Source: Amylibacter marinus
Lineage (GTDB): Bacteria > Pseudomonadota > Alphaproteobacteria > Rhodobacterales > Rhodobacteraceae
Length of the DNA stretch: 64,000 nucleotides
Assembly (NCBI RefSeq): GCF_030160015.1
Contig: NZ_BSNN01000004.1
Span: 594,285-658,284 of the forward strand
Direction of reading: 5' to 3'
In this document: one piece after another, positions 45,929-56,043 of the stretch
Numbering within the stretch: position 1 is the first letter of the stretch
Layout: the number at the start of each line of letters is the position of its first letter
Program-made: the position numbers and the translations under genes
The notes under the pieces: model-generated
What the model saw: the letters and a program-made list of their open reading frames with translations, nothing else
Database searches by the model: none
Told to the model about the DNA's origin: nothing

Positions 45929-47100
45929 TACAAATTGGCGAAATGGTTCTGGATTTTAGCGACCCTGTGGTCTTGGCTGCGGCGATCGGGTTTGGGCTGT
46001 TTGGTCTGTTGTTGGTGATGGTGTTTATGGGGTTGCGGGCCAATGGGAAATCTGCGCGGGCTATTCAGCCGCTGGCGCAACAGATGAGCTACGTAAACGA
46101 GGCCGTAAAGACCCTGAACGAAAGCCAGCACAGTCTGGCGGGGGGATTACGCAGCGTGTCGGATGCGCAGGTAGCCGCGCAGGCAACCATGATAAATACC
46201 CTAGAGCGACGCCTAGAAGAGGTGCAACGCACCATGGGTGACAGCCTGCATGGATCGGCCAAGCGCACCGCGCATTCGCTGGGTGAGTTACAAACCCGTC
46301 TGGCAACAATTGATAAGGCACAGAACAATATCGAGAAACTGTCAGGCGATGTTCTTAGCCTGCAGGATATCCTATCGAACAAGCAAACCCGCGGGGCATT
46401 TGGCGAAATTCAGCTGAACGATATTGTTTCCAAGGCTTTGTCGCCCGATAGCTATGCGTTTCAATATACCCTTAGCAATGGCAAACGGGCGGATTGTGTG
46501 GTGCATTTACCCAATCCTCCTGGCCCGATTGTTATAGATAGCAAATTCCCCCTTGAGGGTTATGAATTGTTACGCGCCGCACAAACCCAAAGCGAGGTTA
46601 CCGAGGCCGCCCGCCGCCTAAAGGCCGATGTGCGCAAACATATCAAGGATATCGCCGGCAAATATATCATCGAGGGCGAAACCGCCGATGGGGCGTTGAT
46701 GTTCCTGCCATCCGAGGCGGTCTACGCTGAATTGCACGCCAATTTCCCCGAGGTGGTGCGCGAGGGCTTTGATGCGCGGGTGTGGATTGTATCGCCTACC
46801 ACCTGCATGGCCACGCTGAACACCATGCGCGCAGTGCTAAAGGATTCGCGTATGCGCGAACAGGCCGGCGCGATTCGCAAAGAGCTGGGTGCGCTGTACA
46901 AAGATGTGGAACGGTTGGGTGCGCGTGTGGGCAATCTGGACAAGCATTTCGCCATGGCGAGCAAAGATATTGAAGAGATCAAGATTTCGGCGACCAAGGC
47001 GGGCAACCGTGCGCATCGTCTGGATCGATTTGATTTTGATGAATTGGCTTCGGATGGGCAGGCGGATGTGCTGAAATTGCACCCCAAGGGCGGGAAATAG
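45925..47100 (+). CDS. rmuC: DNA recombination protein RmuC
   Basis: 391 residues. An N-terminal membrane span (LAAAIGFGLFGLLLVMVFMGL) is followed by a coiled coil (to about 150) and the RmuC nuclease-like domain: RGAFGEIQLNDIV, VIDSKFPLEGYELL, VRKHIKDIAGKYI and MFLPSEAVYAEL. RmuC limits inversions at short inverted repeats in E. coli. The ATG at 45925 overlaps the mutL TGA (ATGA), so both repair genes are translationally coupled. Confidence 0.95.
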   Translation: MIQIGEMVLDFSDPVVLAAAIGFGLFGLLLVMVFMGLRANGKSARAIQPLAQQMSYVNEAVKTLNESQHSLAGGLRSVSDAQVAAQATMINTLERRLEEVQRTMGDSLHGSAKRTAHSLGELQTRLATIDKAQNNIEKLSGDVLSLQDILSNKQTRGAFGEIQLNDIVSKALSPDSYAFQYTLSNGKRADCVVHLPNPPGPIVIDSKFPLEGYELLRAAQTQSEVTEAARRLKADVRKHIKDIAGKYIIEGETADGALMFLPSEAVYAELHANFPEVVREGFDARVWIVSPTTCMATLNTMRAVLKDSRMREQAGAIRKELGALYKDVERLGARVGNLDKHFAMASKDIEEIKISATKAGNRAHRLDRFDFDELASDGQADVLKLHPKGGK

Positions 47101-47178
47101 TCGCTTTTGCGACCTCCTGAGCTGTGATTTTGCGCATGACTGGGGCCAGATTGACATTTTTTGAGGTTGGAGAACCCT

Positions 47179-48450
47179 ATGCCCCTGTCTGATCACCCGT
47201 TGCGTGCAACGTTGAACAATGAATTACATGCGCGCCCCTTTCCTGTGATCAGGGCCCCTGCGCAGGTGGCCTATCTGGCACTGACCCCATCAGAGAATCA
47301 AACGGCGGAGCTGCAAGAGCTGATCGCCCATTTGGGCGTGCATGGCGATATCAGTGATTGGTATTATAAGGGACGCGCGGAATTGGTATCTCTGCGCTGG
47401 GAACGCCATACCGAATTTGTAACCTATACGATTTTTGTCGAGGGCGAAGAGGCCACCGCTATGGACAACAGCGCATGGGATTTGTTTCCGCAATCATGGC
47501 TGGATCGGGTCGGGGGACAGGTGCTGACGCAATGCAAGGTGGCGGTTTACCCCCCAAGCGCCAAACGGGATGTCGAGCAGCTGGTGGTCACCGAATTTGC
47601 AAAACATTTCCAGAGTGAAAGCTTGGCCAGCGCTTATGTGTTGGATGAAAATGCTGTGATTGCCAGTGATTTCAAAGCGGATCGGGACGGGTTCATCCGT
47701 TTTGGGCTATTGCCTGTGGGGTCTACGGGGTCGCATCGCTTGGGGCGCATTACACAACGGCTGTTAGAAATAGAAACCTACCGCGCCATGGCCATGCTGA
47801 CCTTGCCTATTGCGAAACATGTGTTTGCGCGTCTAACGGAATTGGATCGCCAATTGGCCGAGCTGGTGAAAGCAATTGCCGAGCGGGAAAAGAGCCACGA
47901 AGAGGCGCTGGAGCGTCTGATGGCGCTGTCATCCGAGATCGAGTTTTTAAATGCTGAGCATGCGTATCGTTTTGCGGGGGGAGAGGCCTACGCCGCCTTG
48001 GTCGCACAGCGCACACAGGTTCTGCGCGAGACACGCTTTCAGGGGCGCCAAACCTTTGCTGAATTTATGATGCGCCGCTTTAACCCAACCGTGCGTACCT
48101 GTGGCGCGGCACAGGCGCGTCTGCGCGATATCTCGGATCGAGCGGCCCGCGCGGTGGATTTGCTGGGCACGCGGGTAAATGTACGCACCGCCGCCCAGAA
48201 CAAAGACCTGCTGGAACAGATGGATCGGCGCGCTGAGTTACAGTTGCGCCTGCAAGAAACGGTGGAGGGGTTGTCTGTGGTGGCGATCAGCTATTATGCC
48301 GTAAATCTGCTGAGCTATTTTGCATATCCATTGGCCCAACATCTGGGCCTAGAGAAGACCAAGCTGACTGCAATCCTGGTTGTGCCGGTGATATTGGTGG
48401 TTTTTGCCATGGTGCGTCGGGTCAAGCACCACGTCGCAAAACCCAAATAA
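47179..48450 (+). CDS. DUF3422 membrane protein
   Basis: 423 residues from MPLSDHPLRATLNNELHARPFP; GGAG stands six bases ahead of the ATG. The start motif (LNxELHARPF) and WERHTEFVTYTIF are the DUF3422 signature. Two C-terminal membrane spans (VAISYYAVNLLSYFAYPLA and ILVVPVILVVFAMV) follow a long coiled-coil part. Function unknown; the family is widespread in Proteobacteria. Confidence 0.92.
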   Translation: MPLSDHPLRATLNNELHARPFPVIRAPAQVAYLALTPSENQTAELQELIAHLGVHGDISDWYYKGRAELVSLRWERHTEFVTYTIFVEGEEATAMDNSAWDLFPQSWLDRVGGQVLTQCKVAVYPPSAKRDVEQLVVTEFAKHFQSESLASAYVLDENAVIASDFKADRDGFIRFGLLPVGSTGSHRLGRITQRLLEIETYRAMAMLTLPIAKHVFARLTELDRQLAELVKAIAEREKSHEEALERLMALSSEIEFLNAEHAYRFAGGEAYAALVAQRTQVLRETRFQGRQTFAEFMMRRFNPTVRTCGAAQARLRDISDRAARAVDLLGTRVNVRTAAQNKDLLEQMDRRAELQLRLQETVEGLSVVAISYYAVNLLSYFAYPLAQHLGLEKTKLTAILVVPVILVVFAMVRRVKHHVAKPK

Positions 48451-48451
48451 C

Positions 48452-48682
48452 CTAGACGCGGTGATAGCCTGCGCGCAATTTTTGGGTGCGATGGCGATCT
48501 GCGGCGCGCGATGCGCTCATCAAATCGGGAAACAGGTTCAAGACCTGACGGCCCTTGCCCCCGCGAACGCCCCATTCACGTAGCACAGAAAATTCCTCAA
48601 ACAGGTTGGCACAGATTTCCACACGGTAGTACCGAGCAGAGTGTTTTTGCGGGTTTGTTTTAAACATCAAACAGGTGGTCAT
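48452..48682 (-). CDS. WGR-domain protein
   Basis: 76 residues forming just one WGR domain: ARYYRVEICANLFEEFSVLREWG, then VRGGKGRQ and the ending DRHRTQKLRAGYHRV. WGR domains in PARPs and DNA ligase-like proteins bind nucleic acid; stand-alone bacterial ones have no known role. The stop is one base from that of DUF3422 on the other strand. Confidence 0.88.
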   Translation of the reverse strand: MTTCLMFKTNPQKHSARYYRVEICANLFEEFSVLREWGVRGGKGRQVLNLFPDLMSASRAADRHRTQKLRAGYHRV

Positions 48683-48757
48683 AGGGTGATTCTAGCAAGG
48701 CGTGATTCGCGCATCAAGGGGGTGGTGCGAATTTCACAAGATTTGCCTATTCAAATG

Positions 48758-48784
48758 AAAAAGCCGCCCCCGAAGGAGCGGCCT
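48758..48784 (-). terminator. Rho-independent terminator after rpmJ
   Basis: GCCGCTCC TTCG GGGGCGGC with one mismatch and a stable UUCG loop, followed by TTTTT on the minus strand, 25 bases after the rpmJ stop. Confidence 0.8.
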
Positions 48785-48808
48785 GAATTCATAATCGCGA
48801 TGATCAGA

Positions 48809-48934
48809 TTAACCCTGACGCGCCTTAAAACGAGGCTGGGTTTTGTTGATCACGTATACGCGGCCTTTGCGGCGAACGATACGACAGTCGCGGTGGCGCG
48901 ACTTGAGCGAGCGAAGTGAGCTTTTGACCTTCAT
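48809..48934 (-). CDS. rpmJ: 50S ribosomal protein L36
   Basis: 41 residues: [39 protein letters not shown]. The zinc-ribbon cysteines are mostly missing (only Cys17), which is the C- form of L36 found in many alphaproteobacteria. AAGGAG lies seven bases before the ATG. It sits between tRNA-Val and the WGR gene with its own terminator. Confidence 0.96.
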   Translation of the reverse strand: MKVKSSLRSLKSRHRDCRIVRRKGRVYVINKTQPRFKARQG

Positions 48935-49008
48935 GGGCCTTCTCCTTTTTCGCACATCAGCCGACAAGCGATGCGCCTAGTTAAATCCGGTGCCCCTAAG
49001 GGCGCTTA

Positions 49009-49083
49009 TGGTGGGCGTAACTGGGATTGAACCAGTGACCCCTTCGATGTCAACGAAGTGCTCTCCCGCTGAGCTATACGCCC
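49009..49083 (-). tRNA. tRNA-Val (GAC)
   Basis: Cloverleaf on the minus strand: acceptor GGGCGTA / TACGCCC, D-arm AGCTCAGCGGGAGAGC, anticodon stem-loop CTTCG-TTGACAT-CGAAG with anticodon GAC, T-loop GGTTCAATCC-like CTGGTTCAATCCCAG, and an encoded CCA end. 75 bases. Reads GUC and GUU codons. Confidence 0.97.
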
Positions 49084-49197
49084 CCAAAAGATAGAAAGAC
49101 ATGCAGGCACGCCCCTCGTGAGCCGTTTCTTTAGGGGATTAACACAAAAGGTTCAAGGGCTTTGATTTATAAAGATTATGCGGCTAGAAACAGGGCA

Positions 49198-50058
49198 ATG
49201 GAAAATTCAGCATATTTACTGACCGAACCCACCGAACAGGGGTGTCCGATTGTCTTTAGTTCGCCCCATAGTGGGCGGGATTATCCTGCCGATTTTCTGG
49301 CTAATTCGTTGTTAAATAACATAGAAATTCGCAAATCAGAGGATGCCTTTGTGGATCAGCTGTTTCGCTCTGCACCGCGCTATGGGGCGCCGCTTTTGTC
49401 TGCGGTGGCCCCGCGTGCCTATGTGGATTTAAACCGGCAGGCAGATGAATTTGATGCGGCATTGATTCGCGGTATAAAGCCAAACGCCGTCAATCCGCGA
49501 CTGGCCTCTGGGCTTGGCGTTATTCCACGAGTCGTGGCCGAGGGCCGCCCCATCCAAAGCGGCAAGATGGACATGGCCGAGGCACAGGAACGAATAGAGG
49601 CCTGTTATCACCCCTATCACCGGCGTTTGCAGGGGTTGTTGGATGAAACGCGCCGGATTTTTGGCCATGCGTTGCTGTTGGATTGCCATTCTATGCCTCA
49701 TGGGGCGACCGCCAATATGGTGGCGCGCGGGGGATCGCGGCCCGACATCGTGCTAGGGGATCGATTCGGGGCATCCTGTGCCAGATCAGTGGTGGATAGT
49801 ATCGAGGCCGCCTTTGTGGCGCAGGGGTTTGTGGTTTCGCGCAACGTGCCCTTTGCGGGGGCGCATATTGTGCAACATTACGGGCGCCCCACTGCCGCGC
49901 AATATGCCGTGCAGATCGAGATTGATCGCGGGCTGTATATGGACGAGCAGCGGGTTGAGAAATCAGCAGAGTTTGATGAAACACAGGCGCGTATTGCTGC
50001 CGCTGTTGCGCTGTTGACCAATTCGGATGCGTTGGAGCTGCCGTTGGCCGCAGAATAG
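49198..50058 (+). CDS. N-formylglutamate amidohydrolase family protein
   Basis: 286 residues. Family motifs: VFSSPHSGRDYP at the start, EDAFVDQLF, AYVDLNR, YHPYHRRLQ and LLLDCHSMPH. Known members hydrolyse N-formylglutamate at the end of histidine degradation, but no hut genes are near. An ATG at 49198 (MENSAYL) is chosen; the upstream frame starts at a TTG within the tRNA-Val spacer. Its stop abuts the convergent dinB stop. Confidence 0.88.
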   Translation: MENSAYLLTEPTEQGCPIVFSSPHSGRDYPADFLANSLLNNIEIRKSEDAFVDQLFRSAPRYGAPLLSAVAPRAYVDLNRQADEFDAALIRGIKPNAVNPRLASGLGVIPRVVAEGRPIQSGKMDMAEAQERIEACYHPYHRRLQGLLDETRRIFGHALLLDCHSMPHGATANMVARGGSRPDIVLGDRFGASCARSVVDSIEAAFVAQGFVVSRNVPFAGAHIVQHYGRPTAAQYAVQIEIDRGLYMDEQRVEKSAEFDETQARIAAAVALLTNSDALELPLAAE

Positions 50059-51312
50059 CTAGCGCAGGGCGCGGCCCTTTTTGATCGCATCCTTGCCAAA
50101 GCGTTGCTTGATGGCATCTGTTGCGCGTTCGACCTCGGATTTCTTGCTGTCTTGGGTCTCCAGCATGTCGCTCTCTTGGCTGCTATTGTCAGCATTTTGT
50201 AGATTGCTAATGCCAGTGCCAATCAGGCGAAAGGGGGCCTGATCTATTACATCGTTCAGCAGATGGCGGGCCTCGCGGTAAATCGCCTCGGCGCTTTGGG
50301 TGGCGGAATGTTGGGTGCGGCGGCGCGTTAGGGATTGGAAATTTGCGCGCTTGACCTTTAGGGTAACGACCTTGCCGATGTAGCCCTTGGTCTTGGCACT
50401 GGCTGATACCTGTTCCGCCAATCGCCATAGGTGGCCATCTAGGCGATCAATGTCGTTGATATCCTCGGGGAAAGTGGTTTCCTTGGATATGCTTTTGACG
50501 GGTGCGCGGGGGCTAACGTGGCGGTAATCTAGGCCGCGGGCCAGATGCCACAACCGATCGCCCATAGATTGGTATCTTTTGGCTAGATCGGTGCGCTCTC
50601 GGCGCTGAATGTCGCCGAAGGTGCGAATGCCATCTTGTTCCAGCGTTTTTTGCGCGACCTTGCCCACGCCCCATATCAGCTTTACCGGTAGGGGGGCTAA
50701 GTACTCTGTGATACCCTGTTGGCCAATCACCGAAAATCCGCGGGGTTTGTCCAGATCAGACGCCATTTTGGCCAAGAATTTATTGTAGGACAGCCCGACA
50801 GAGCCGGATAGCCCCAGCTCTTCTTCCATGCGTTTTACAAGGCGGGCCATGGACAGGGCGGGGGCTTCGCCGTGTAACTTTTCTGTGCCGGTTAGATCGA
50901 TAAAGGCCTCGTCTAATGACAGGGGTTCGATGTTGGGGGACAGTTCGTCCATCAGAGAGCGAATTTGGCGCGAAGCCTCTACATAGGCCTGCATGCGGGG
51001 CGCTACGAACACCGCGTCGGGGCACAGGCGCTTGGCCTGAAAGGTGGGCATGGCCGAGCGCACCCCGCGAATACGCGCTACATAACAAGCAGTAGAGACC
51101 ACCCCGCGCTTGCCCCCGCCGATGATCACGGGTTTGTCGCGCAGCTCTGGGTTATCGCGTTTTTCAACGGATGCGAAAAATGCATCGCAATCCATATGAG
51201 CAATGGGCAGGTCAAACAATTCTGGGTGGGACAATAGGCGCGGCGAGCCACAGGCCGCACAGCGGCGGGCGTGGGGAACAGTGGTCAGGCAATCGCGACA
51301 GATGGTGGACAT
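50059..51312 (-). CDS. dinB: DNA polymerase IV with N-terminal zinc ribbon
   Basis: Y-family translesion polymerase of 417 residues. The catalytic carboxylates are in HMDCDAFFASVEK and LSLDEAFIDLTG; NKFLAKMASDLDKP and WGVGKVAQKTLEQDGI are family motifs. Unlike E. coli DinB it starts with two CxxC pairs (Cys5, Cys8, Cys18, Cys21), a probable zinc ribbon of about 35 residues. The C-terminal tail (SDMLETQDSKKSEV) has no obvious beta-clamp pentapeptide, though I may miss a variant. Start MSTICRDC is chosen; an earlier ATG at 51363 adds 17 poorly conserved-looking residues. Confidence 0.92.
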   Translation of the reverse strand: MSTICRDCLTTVPHARRCAACGSPRLLSHPELFDLPIAHMDCDAFFASVEKRDNPELRDKPVIIGGGKRGVVSTACYVARIRGVRSAMPTFQAKRLCPDAVFVAPRMQAYVEASRQIRSLMDELSPNIEPLSLDEAFIDLTGTEKLHGEAPALSMARLVKRMEEELGLSGSVGLSYNKFLAKMASDLDKPRGFSVIGQQGITEYLAPLPVKLIWGVGKVAQKTLEQDGIRTFGDIQRRERTDLAKRYQSMGDRLWHLARGLDYRHVSPRAPVKSISKETTFPEDINDIDRLDGHLWRLAEQVSASAKTKGYIGKVVTLKVKRANFQSLTRRRTQHSATQSAEAIYREARHLLNDVIDQAPFRLIGTGISNLQNADNSSQESDMLETQDSKKSEVERATDAIKQRFGKDAIKKGRALR

Positions 51313-51390
51313 AGAGGGAACATAGCAGGGTGCAATGTCGAGGGGAACCGCCTGTTTTATCAACAGGTGGTTCCGGTTACGCGCTTGGGG

Positions 51391-52086
51391 TTAAACCCCC
51401 TTCAATTCTTCAATCACGGCCAATGCGGCCTTGCGGGGATCATCGGCGGCCCAGATTGGTCGGCCGACTACGATGTGATCTGCGCCGTCTTTGATGGCCG
51501 TTGCGGGGGTTGCCACGCGTTTTTGATCACCTAGTGCGGCGCCTTTGGGGCGTACGCCCGGGGTGACGATCAGCTTGCCTTTGGCCTCGGGTAGGGCGCG
51601 GATTAATGCGGCCTCTTGGGGGCTAGAGATCACGCCATCTGCACCGGCCAGCAGCGCGTTACGAGCGCGCGCGATTACCAGATCCTGCACCCGGCCATCT
51701 TGGATCAGGCAGGCGTCCAGATCATCGCGGTCCAGGGATGTTAGGATGGTAACGGCCAGAATTTTCATATCTGTATCACCGCGTCCAGCCACGGCCGCGC
51801 GCACCACATGGGGGTCGCCGTGCACTGTTAGGAAATCCATATCGTATTGGGCAATACCCGCCACGGCCTTGGTCACCGTGGCGCCGATATCGAAGAATTT
51901 CATATCCAGAAACACCTGAGCGCCGCGCTCTTTCAGCTCGTTAGCCAATGCCAGCCCACCGCCTGTAAGCATGCCCAGGCCAATTTTGTAGAACGAAACG
52001 GAATCGCCCAGCTTGTCGATGATTTGGCCCGCATCTAGCAGGTTTGGTACATCAAGGGCTACGATCAGGCGGTTATCAGCGGTCAT
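51391..52086 (-). CDS. pyrF: Orotidine 5'-phosphate decarboxylase
   Basis: Last step of UMP synthesis. 231 residues with the catalytic tetrad motif FLDMKFFDIGAT (Asp61, Lys63, Asp66), LIVALDVPN at the start, and TPGVRPKGAALGDQKRVATP with VVGRPIW near the end. GGAG stands before the ATG. No other pyrimidine genes are close. Confidence 0.97.
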   Translation of the reverse strand: MTADNRLIVALDVPNLLDAGQIIDKLGDSVSFYKIGLGMLTGGGLALANELKERGAQVFLDMKFFDIGATVTKAVAGIAQYDMDFLTVHGDPHVVRAAVAGRGDTDMKILAVTILTSLDRDDLDACLIQDGRVQDLVIARARNALLAGADGVISSPQEAALIRALPEAKGKLIVTPGVRPKGAALGDQKRVATPATAIKDGADHIVVGRPIWAADDPRKAALAVIEELKGV

Positions 52087-52148
52087 ATTCTGCTCCTTTG
52101 GTTCTTGCGCTTATTGGCACAATGAGGCGCAGGGTCAAGCGTGGGGCG

Positions 52149-52856
52149 CTAGTTTTCCAAATAGAAGGTGATATTGGTGACCACGCGCACCAATTTATTC
52201 AATTCTGAGGTGCTGTTATTTACCGTGCGGATTTGAAACCCGCCTTGGGATGCATTTTGGATACCGCCCACGGATACGCCGGCGTTTGCGGCGAATTCAT
52301 TGGCGGCGATGCGAGCGTTTTCGGTGGCCTCGCGCAGCATATCTGGCTTGATATCATTAAGCTTGGTGAATTCATATTCGATGCCATTTTCGCTGACATC
52401 GATGCCCTCGGTTGCCAGCATAAAAACGGGGCCGCGGGCTGGGGCTATTTTCTCTGGGCTGTTGGTTGATATGCGCACTGATCCACCGACGGTGAAATAC
52501 TGACGGGTCACGTTGCCTTGGTGGTCGCGCTCTGTGTAGTCTGATTTTCGCAGGGGTGCGAAGGCGAACTCGTCTGGTGTAAACCCAGCGTCTGTTAGGA
52601 TCTCGCGGATGCGTGCGGCGTTGGTTTCTGCGATTTCAAAGGTGGCGCCTACCGCGTTGTAATCAAAACCTGTGCTGGCGTAATGCAAATTCCATGTGCC
52701 AACATCGGCGGGAACAATACGTTCCGACAGGCCCTTTACCTGTGCGGTATTGGCACCTGTGCGCTCGTTTAGGGTGGTATTGGATACAAAATACCCCGCC
52801 GCTGCCACGCCCAGCCCTAATAGACCCGCGCCAAGGATTGTGGAAATGCTGTTCAT
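52149..52856 (-). CDS. SIMPL-domain exported protein
   Basis: 235 residues from the ATG at 52856 (AAGGAG six bases upstream). A hydrophobic N-terminus (ILGAGLLGLGVAAAGYFVS) is followed by a SIMPL/DUF541 domain: VKGLSERIVPADVGTWNLHY, then GGSVRISTNSPEKI and ATENARIAANEFAANAGVSVGG. The family assembles into periplasmic or envelope-linked multimers; function poorly known. The SIMPL gene is divergent from clpB. Confidence 0.9.
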   Translation of the reverse strand: MNSISTILGAGLLGLGVAAAGYFVSNTTLNERTGANTAQVKGLSERIVPADVGTWNLHYASTGFDYNAVGATFEIAETNAARIREILTDAGFTPDEFAFAPLRKSDYTERDHQGNVTRQYFTVGGSVRISTNSPEKIAPARGPVFMLATEGIDVSENGIEYEFTKLNDIKPDMLREATENARIAANEFAANAGVSVGGIQNASQGGFQIRTVNNSTSELNKLVRVVTNITFYLEN

Positions 52857-52991
52857 AATATGCTCCTTTGAAACTGTGATCAGCCTACACTTGCACATCG
52901 TTTTCGCAATCCTTATCTTAGGTCTGGGCTTGCACCAAACGTGCCTATTCAGGGCGTTATTTAATCCGCAAGTGCCTAGATAGGAGTTAGC

Positions 52992-55598
52992 ATGAACTTA
53001 GACAAGTTCACCGAGCGGTCGCGCGGCCTGTTGCAGGCGGCACAGACCATTGCAGTACGTGAAAACCACCAAAGATTTACGCCTTCGCATTTGTTAAAGG
53101 CCCTGTTGGATGACGAGCAGGGGCTGGCCGCGAACCTGATCCGCATGGCGGGTGGGGATTCTGATGCAGTGATGCAGAGCGCCGAGGCCTCTCTGCGCAA
53201 ACAGCCGCAAGTGACCGGCGATGCCTCTGTGTATATCGATGGCAAGACCACCAAAGTCTTGGCCGAGGCCGAGAAGATCGCCAAGAAGGCGGGTGATAGT
53301 TTTGTACCAGCCGAGCGGATGCTGACGGCGCTATGTATGGTGAAATCAAATGCCGCCGATGCGTTGAAGGCAGGCGGGGTAACCGCACAGGCGCTAAATG
53401 GTGCCATTAATGATATTCGCAAAGGGCGCACCGCCGATAGTGCCAGCGCTGAGGATGGCTATGATGCGCTGAAAAAATACGCAACCGATCTGACGGCGCG
53501 CGCACGTGCGGGCAAGATTGATCCCATCATTGGGCGCGACGAGGAAATCCGGCGAACCATGCAGGTTTTGTCGCGTCGCACCAAGAATAACCCTGTGTTG
53601 ATTGGAGAGCCGGGGGTTGGGAAAACGGCCATCGCCGAGGGGCTAGCGCTGCGCATTATCAACGGCGATGTGCCCGAAAGCATTCAGAACAAGACCTTGA
53701 TGGCGCTGGACATGGGCGCGTTGATTGCCGGCGCAAAATACCGCGGTGAATTTGAAGAGCGGCTAAAGGCCATTTTGACCGAGGTGACCGAGGCCGCCGG
53801 CGAAATTATTTTGTTCATCGACGAGATGCACACGCTGGTAGGGGCTGGCAAATCCGAGGGTGCAATGGATGCGGCCAACCTGATCAAGCCTGCACTTGCG
53901 CGCGGCGAGTTGCATGCAGTGGGGGCGACCACGCTGGATGAATATCGCAAGCATGTGGAAAAAGATGCGGCATTGGCGCGTCGCTTCCAGCCTGTGATGG
54001 TAGAAGAGCCGACCGTTGAAGACACGATTTCTATTCTGCGCGGTATCAAGGAAAAATATGAATTGCACCACGGTATTCGCCTGTCGGATGCGGCATTGGT
54101 ACAGGCAGCGGTGCTCAGCCATCGCTATATTTCCGATCGATTCTTGCCTGATAAGGCGATTGATTTGATGGACGAGGCCGCCAGCCGTCTGCGCATGGAG
54201 GTCGACAGCAAGCCCGAAGAGCTGGATGCCATTGATCGCGAATTGTTGCAAAAACAGATCGAGGCCGAGGCGCTAAAGCAAGAGAGTGATGCGGCATCCA
54301 AGGATCGACTGGCCAAGCTGGAAACCGATTTGGCGGTTTTACAGGAAAAGTCTGGCGAGATGACCGCAAAGTGGCAGGCCGAGCGCGATAAATTGGCCGG
54401 CGCACGCGACATCAAAGAAGAGCTGGACAACATGCGCATCGAATTTGATACGGCCAAGCGCGCCGGTGATCTAGCCCGCATGGGCGAGTTGCAATACGGT
54501 GTGATACCAGAGCTGGAAAAAGCCTTGGCCGTGGCCGAGAAGGCCGGTGACGATGTGATGGTGGGCGAGGCCGTGCGCCCCGAGCATATCGCATCTGTGG
54601 TCGAGCGCTGGACGGGTATCCCCGTGGACAAAATGCTGGAAGGTGAACGCGACAAGTTGCTGCGTATGGAACAAGCCATTGGCGAACGGGTGATCGGACA
54701 GTTGGATGCGGTTAGCGCTGTTTCCAATGCGGTGCGCCGTGCGCGGGCGGGCCTGAATGATCCCAAGCGGCCTTTGGGCTCTTTCATGTTCCTTGGGCCA
54801 ACTGGGGTTGGGAAAACCGAGCTGACCAAGGCCTTGGCGGAATTTCTGTTTGATGACGATTCTGCCATGGTGCGCATTGATATGTCCGAGTTCATGGAAA
54901 AACACAGTGTAGCGCGCCTGATTGGGGCGCCTCCTGGGTATGTGGGCTATGACGAGGGGGGGGTGTTGACCGAGGCTGTGCGCCGCCGCCCTTATCAGGT
55001 GCTGTTGTTTGACGAGGTCGAGAAGGCGCACCCAGATGTGTTTAACGTGCTGTTGCAGGTCTTGGATGATGGCCAGCTGACCGATGGTCAGGGGCGCACT
55101 GTGGATTTTAAGCAGACGCTGATTATTTTGACATCCAACCTTGGATCACAAGCCCTAAGCATTCTGCCTGATGGTCAAGATGCCACCGAGGCCAAGGCGG
55201 CGGTGATGGATGCGGTTAATGCCCATTTCCGCCCCGAGTTCTTGAACCGCTTGGACGAGATCGTCTTGTTCGAGCGCCTAAGTCGCGCAAACATGGATGG
55301 GATTGTTGATATTCAGTTGGCGATTCTGGCGGCGCGATTGGCCACACGCAAGATCACATTGGATGTGGATGCGGCGGCCAAGACTTGGCTGGCGGATGCG
55401 GGGTATGACCCTGTGTACGGTGCGCGCCCTTTGAAACGGGTGATCCAGAAGAACGTTCAGGATGCGCTGGCGGAATTATTGCTGGCGGGCGATTTGATGG
55501 ATGGATCATCGGTGAAGATTGGCGCAGATGCCAACGGGTTGCTGATCAATGGCGCGGGGGCAAAGCCCAAGGTTCCCGCGGGCGAGAACATACATTAA
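52992..55598 (+). CDS. clpB: ATP-dependent chaperone ClpB
   Basis: Hexameric disaggregase. 868 residues: N-domain with two repeats (to about 145), AAA+ domain 1 with Walker A GEPGVGKT (205-212), the middle coiled coil (about 400-530) and AAA+ domain 2 with GPTGVGKT (602-609), then [22 protein letters not shown] and the C-terminal D2-small domain. The GGAG in TAGGAGTTAGC precedes the ATG. A strong terminator follows. Confidence 0.98.
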   Translation: MNLDKFTERSRGLLQAAQTIAVRENHQRFTPSHLLKALLDDEQGLAANLIRMAGGDSDAVMQSAEASLRKQPQVTGDASVYIDGKTTKVLAEAEKIAKKAGDSFVPAERMLTALCMVKSNAADALKAGGVTAQALNGAINDIRKGRTADSASAEDGYDALKKYATDLTARARAGKIDPIIGRDEEIRRTMQVLSRRTKNNPVLIGEPGVGKTAIAEGLALRIINGDVPESIQNKTLMALDMGALIAGAKYRGEFEERLKAILTEVTEAAGEIILFIDEMHTLVGAGKSEGAMDAANLIKPALARGELHAVGATTLDEYRKHVEKDAALARRFQPVMVEEPTVEDTISILRGIKEKYELHHGIRLSDAALVQAAVLSHRYISDRFLPDKAIDLMDEAASRLRMEVDSKPEELDAIDRELLQKQIEAEALKQESDAASKDRLAKLETDLAVLQEKSGEMTAKWQAERDKLAGARDIKEELDNMRIEFDTAKRAGDLARMGELQYGVIPELEKALAVAEKAGDDVMVGEAVRPEHIASVVERWTGIPVDKMLEGERDKLLRMEQAIGERVIGQLDAVSAVSNAVRRARAGLNDPKRPLGSFMFLGPTGVGKTELTKALAEFLFDDDSAMVRIDMSEFMEKHSVARLIGAPPGYVGYDEGGVLTEAVRRRPYQVLLFDEVEKAHPDVFNVLLQVLDDGQLTDGQGRTVDFKQTLIILTSNLGSQALSILPDGQDATEAKAAVMDAVNAHFRPEFLNRLDEIVLFERLSRANMDGIVDIQLAILAARLATRKITLDVDAAAKTWLADAGYDPVYGARPLKRVIQKNVQDALAELLLAGDLMDGSSVKIGADANGLLINGAGAKPKVPAGENIH

Positions 55599-55602
55599 CC
55601 TC

Positions 55603-55635
55603 ATGGCCAGCGAGACCCGCTGGCCATTTTTTTTT
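55603..55635 (+). terminator. Rho-independent terminator after clpB
   Basis: ATGGCCAGCG / CGCTGGCCAT with a five-base loop and nine T residues, starting four bases past the clpB stop. Confidence 0.93.
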
Positions 55636-55646
55636 AAGGATTTGTG

Positions 55647-56033
55647 ATGACAGATAAGACAACCGAGATGGGGCGCGCATTATCAGAGCAGTTGAACCCC
55701 GGCATGGAAGAGGCGCTAGAGGCGCGCTATGGGCATTTGGTGCCAGGCATGGCCGAGGGGGTGGTGGATTTCGCCTATGGGCGCCAGTATGGGCGCGAGG
55801 GGCTAGCACTACGCGATCGCTATATTGCCACCATTGCCGCCCTGACAGCCGCAGGTGGACAGACCAAACCACAGCTGAAGGTGAATATCGCAGGCGGGCG
55901 CAAGGCGGGGCTGTCGCGCGAAGAGATTGGCGAGGTGATTTGGCAGATGGCGCTGTATGGCGGATTTCCGGCCGCGATTAATGGGTTGAATGCGGCGCTG
56001 GAAGTTTTTGCACAAGAAGACGCATCAGCGTAG
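55647..56033 (+). CDS. Carboxymuconolactone decarboxylase family protein
   Basis: 128 residues. The core around YGREGLALRDRYIATIAALTAAG and GLSREEIGEVIWQMALYGGFPAAINGLNAA is the CMD/AhpD-like helical fold. The CxxC of AhpD peroxidase is absent (no cysteine in the protein), so it is a gamma-carboxymuconolactone decarboxylase-like paralogue of unknown substrate. ATG at 55647 follows AAGGA. It lies after the clpB terminator, so it has its own promoter or relies on read-through. Confidence 0.88.
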   Translation: MTDKTTEMGRALSEQLNPGMEEALEARYGHLVPGMAEGVVDFAYGRQYGREGLALRDRYIATIAALTAAGGQTKPQLKVNIAGGRKAGLSREEIGEVIWQMALYGGFPAAINGLNAALEVFAQEDASA

Positions 56034-56043
56034 CCAGAGGGGG

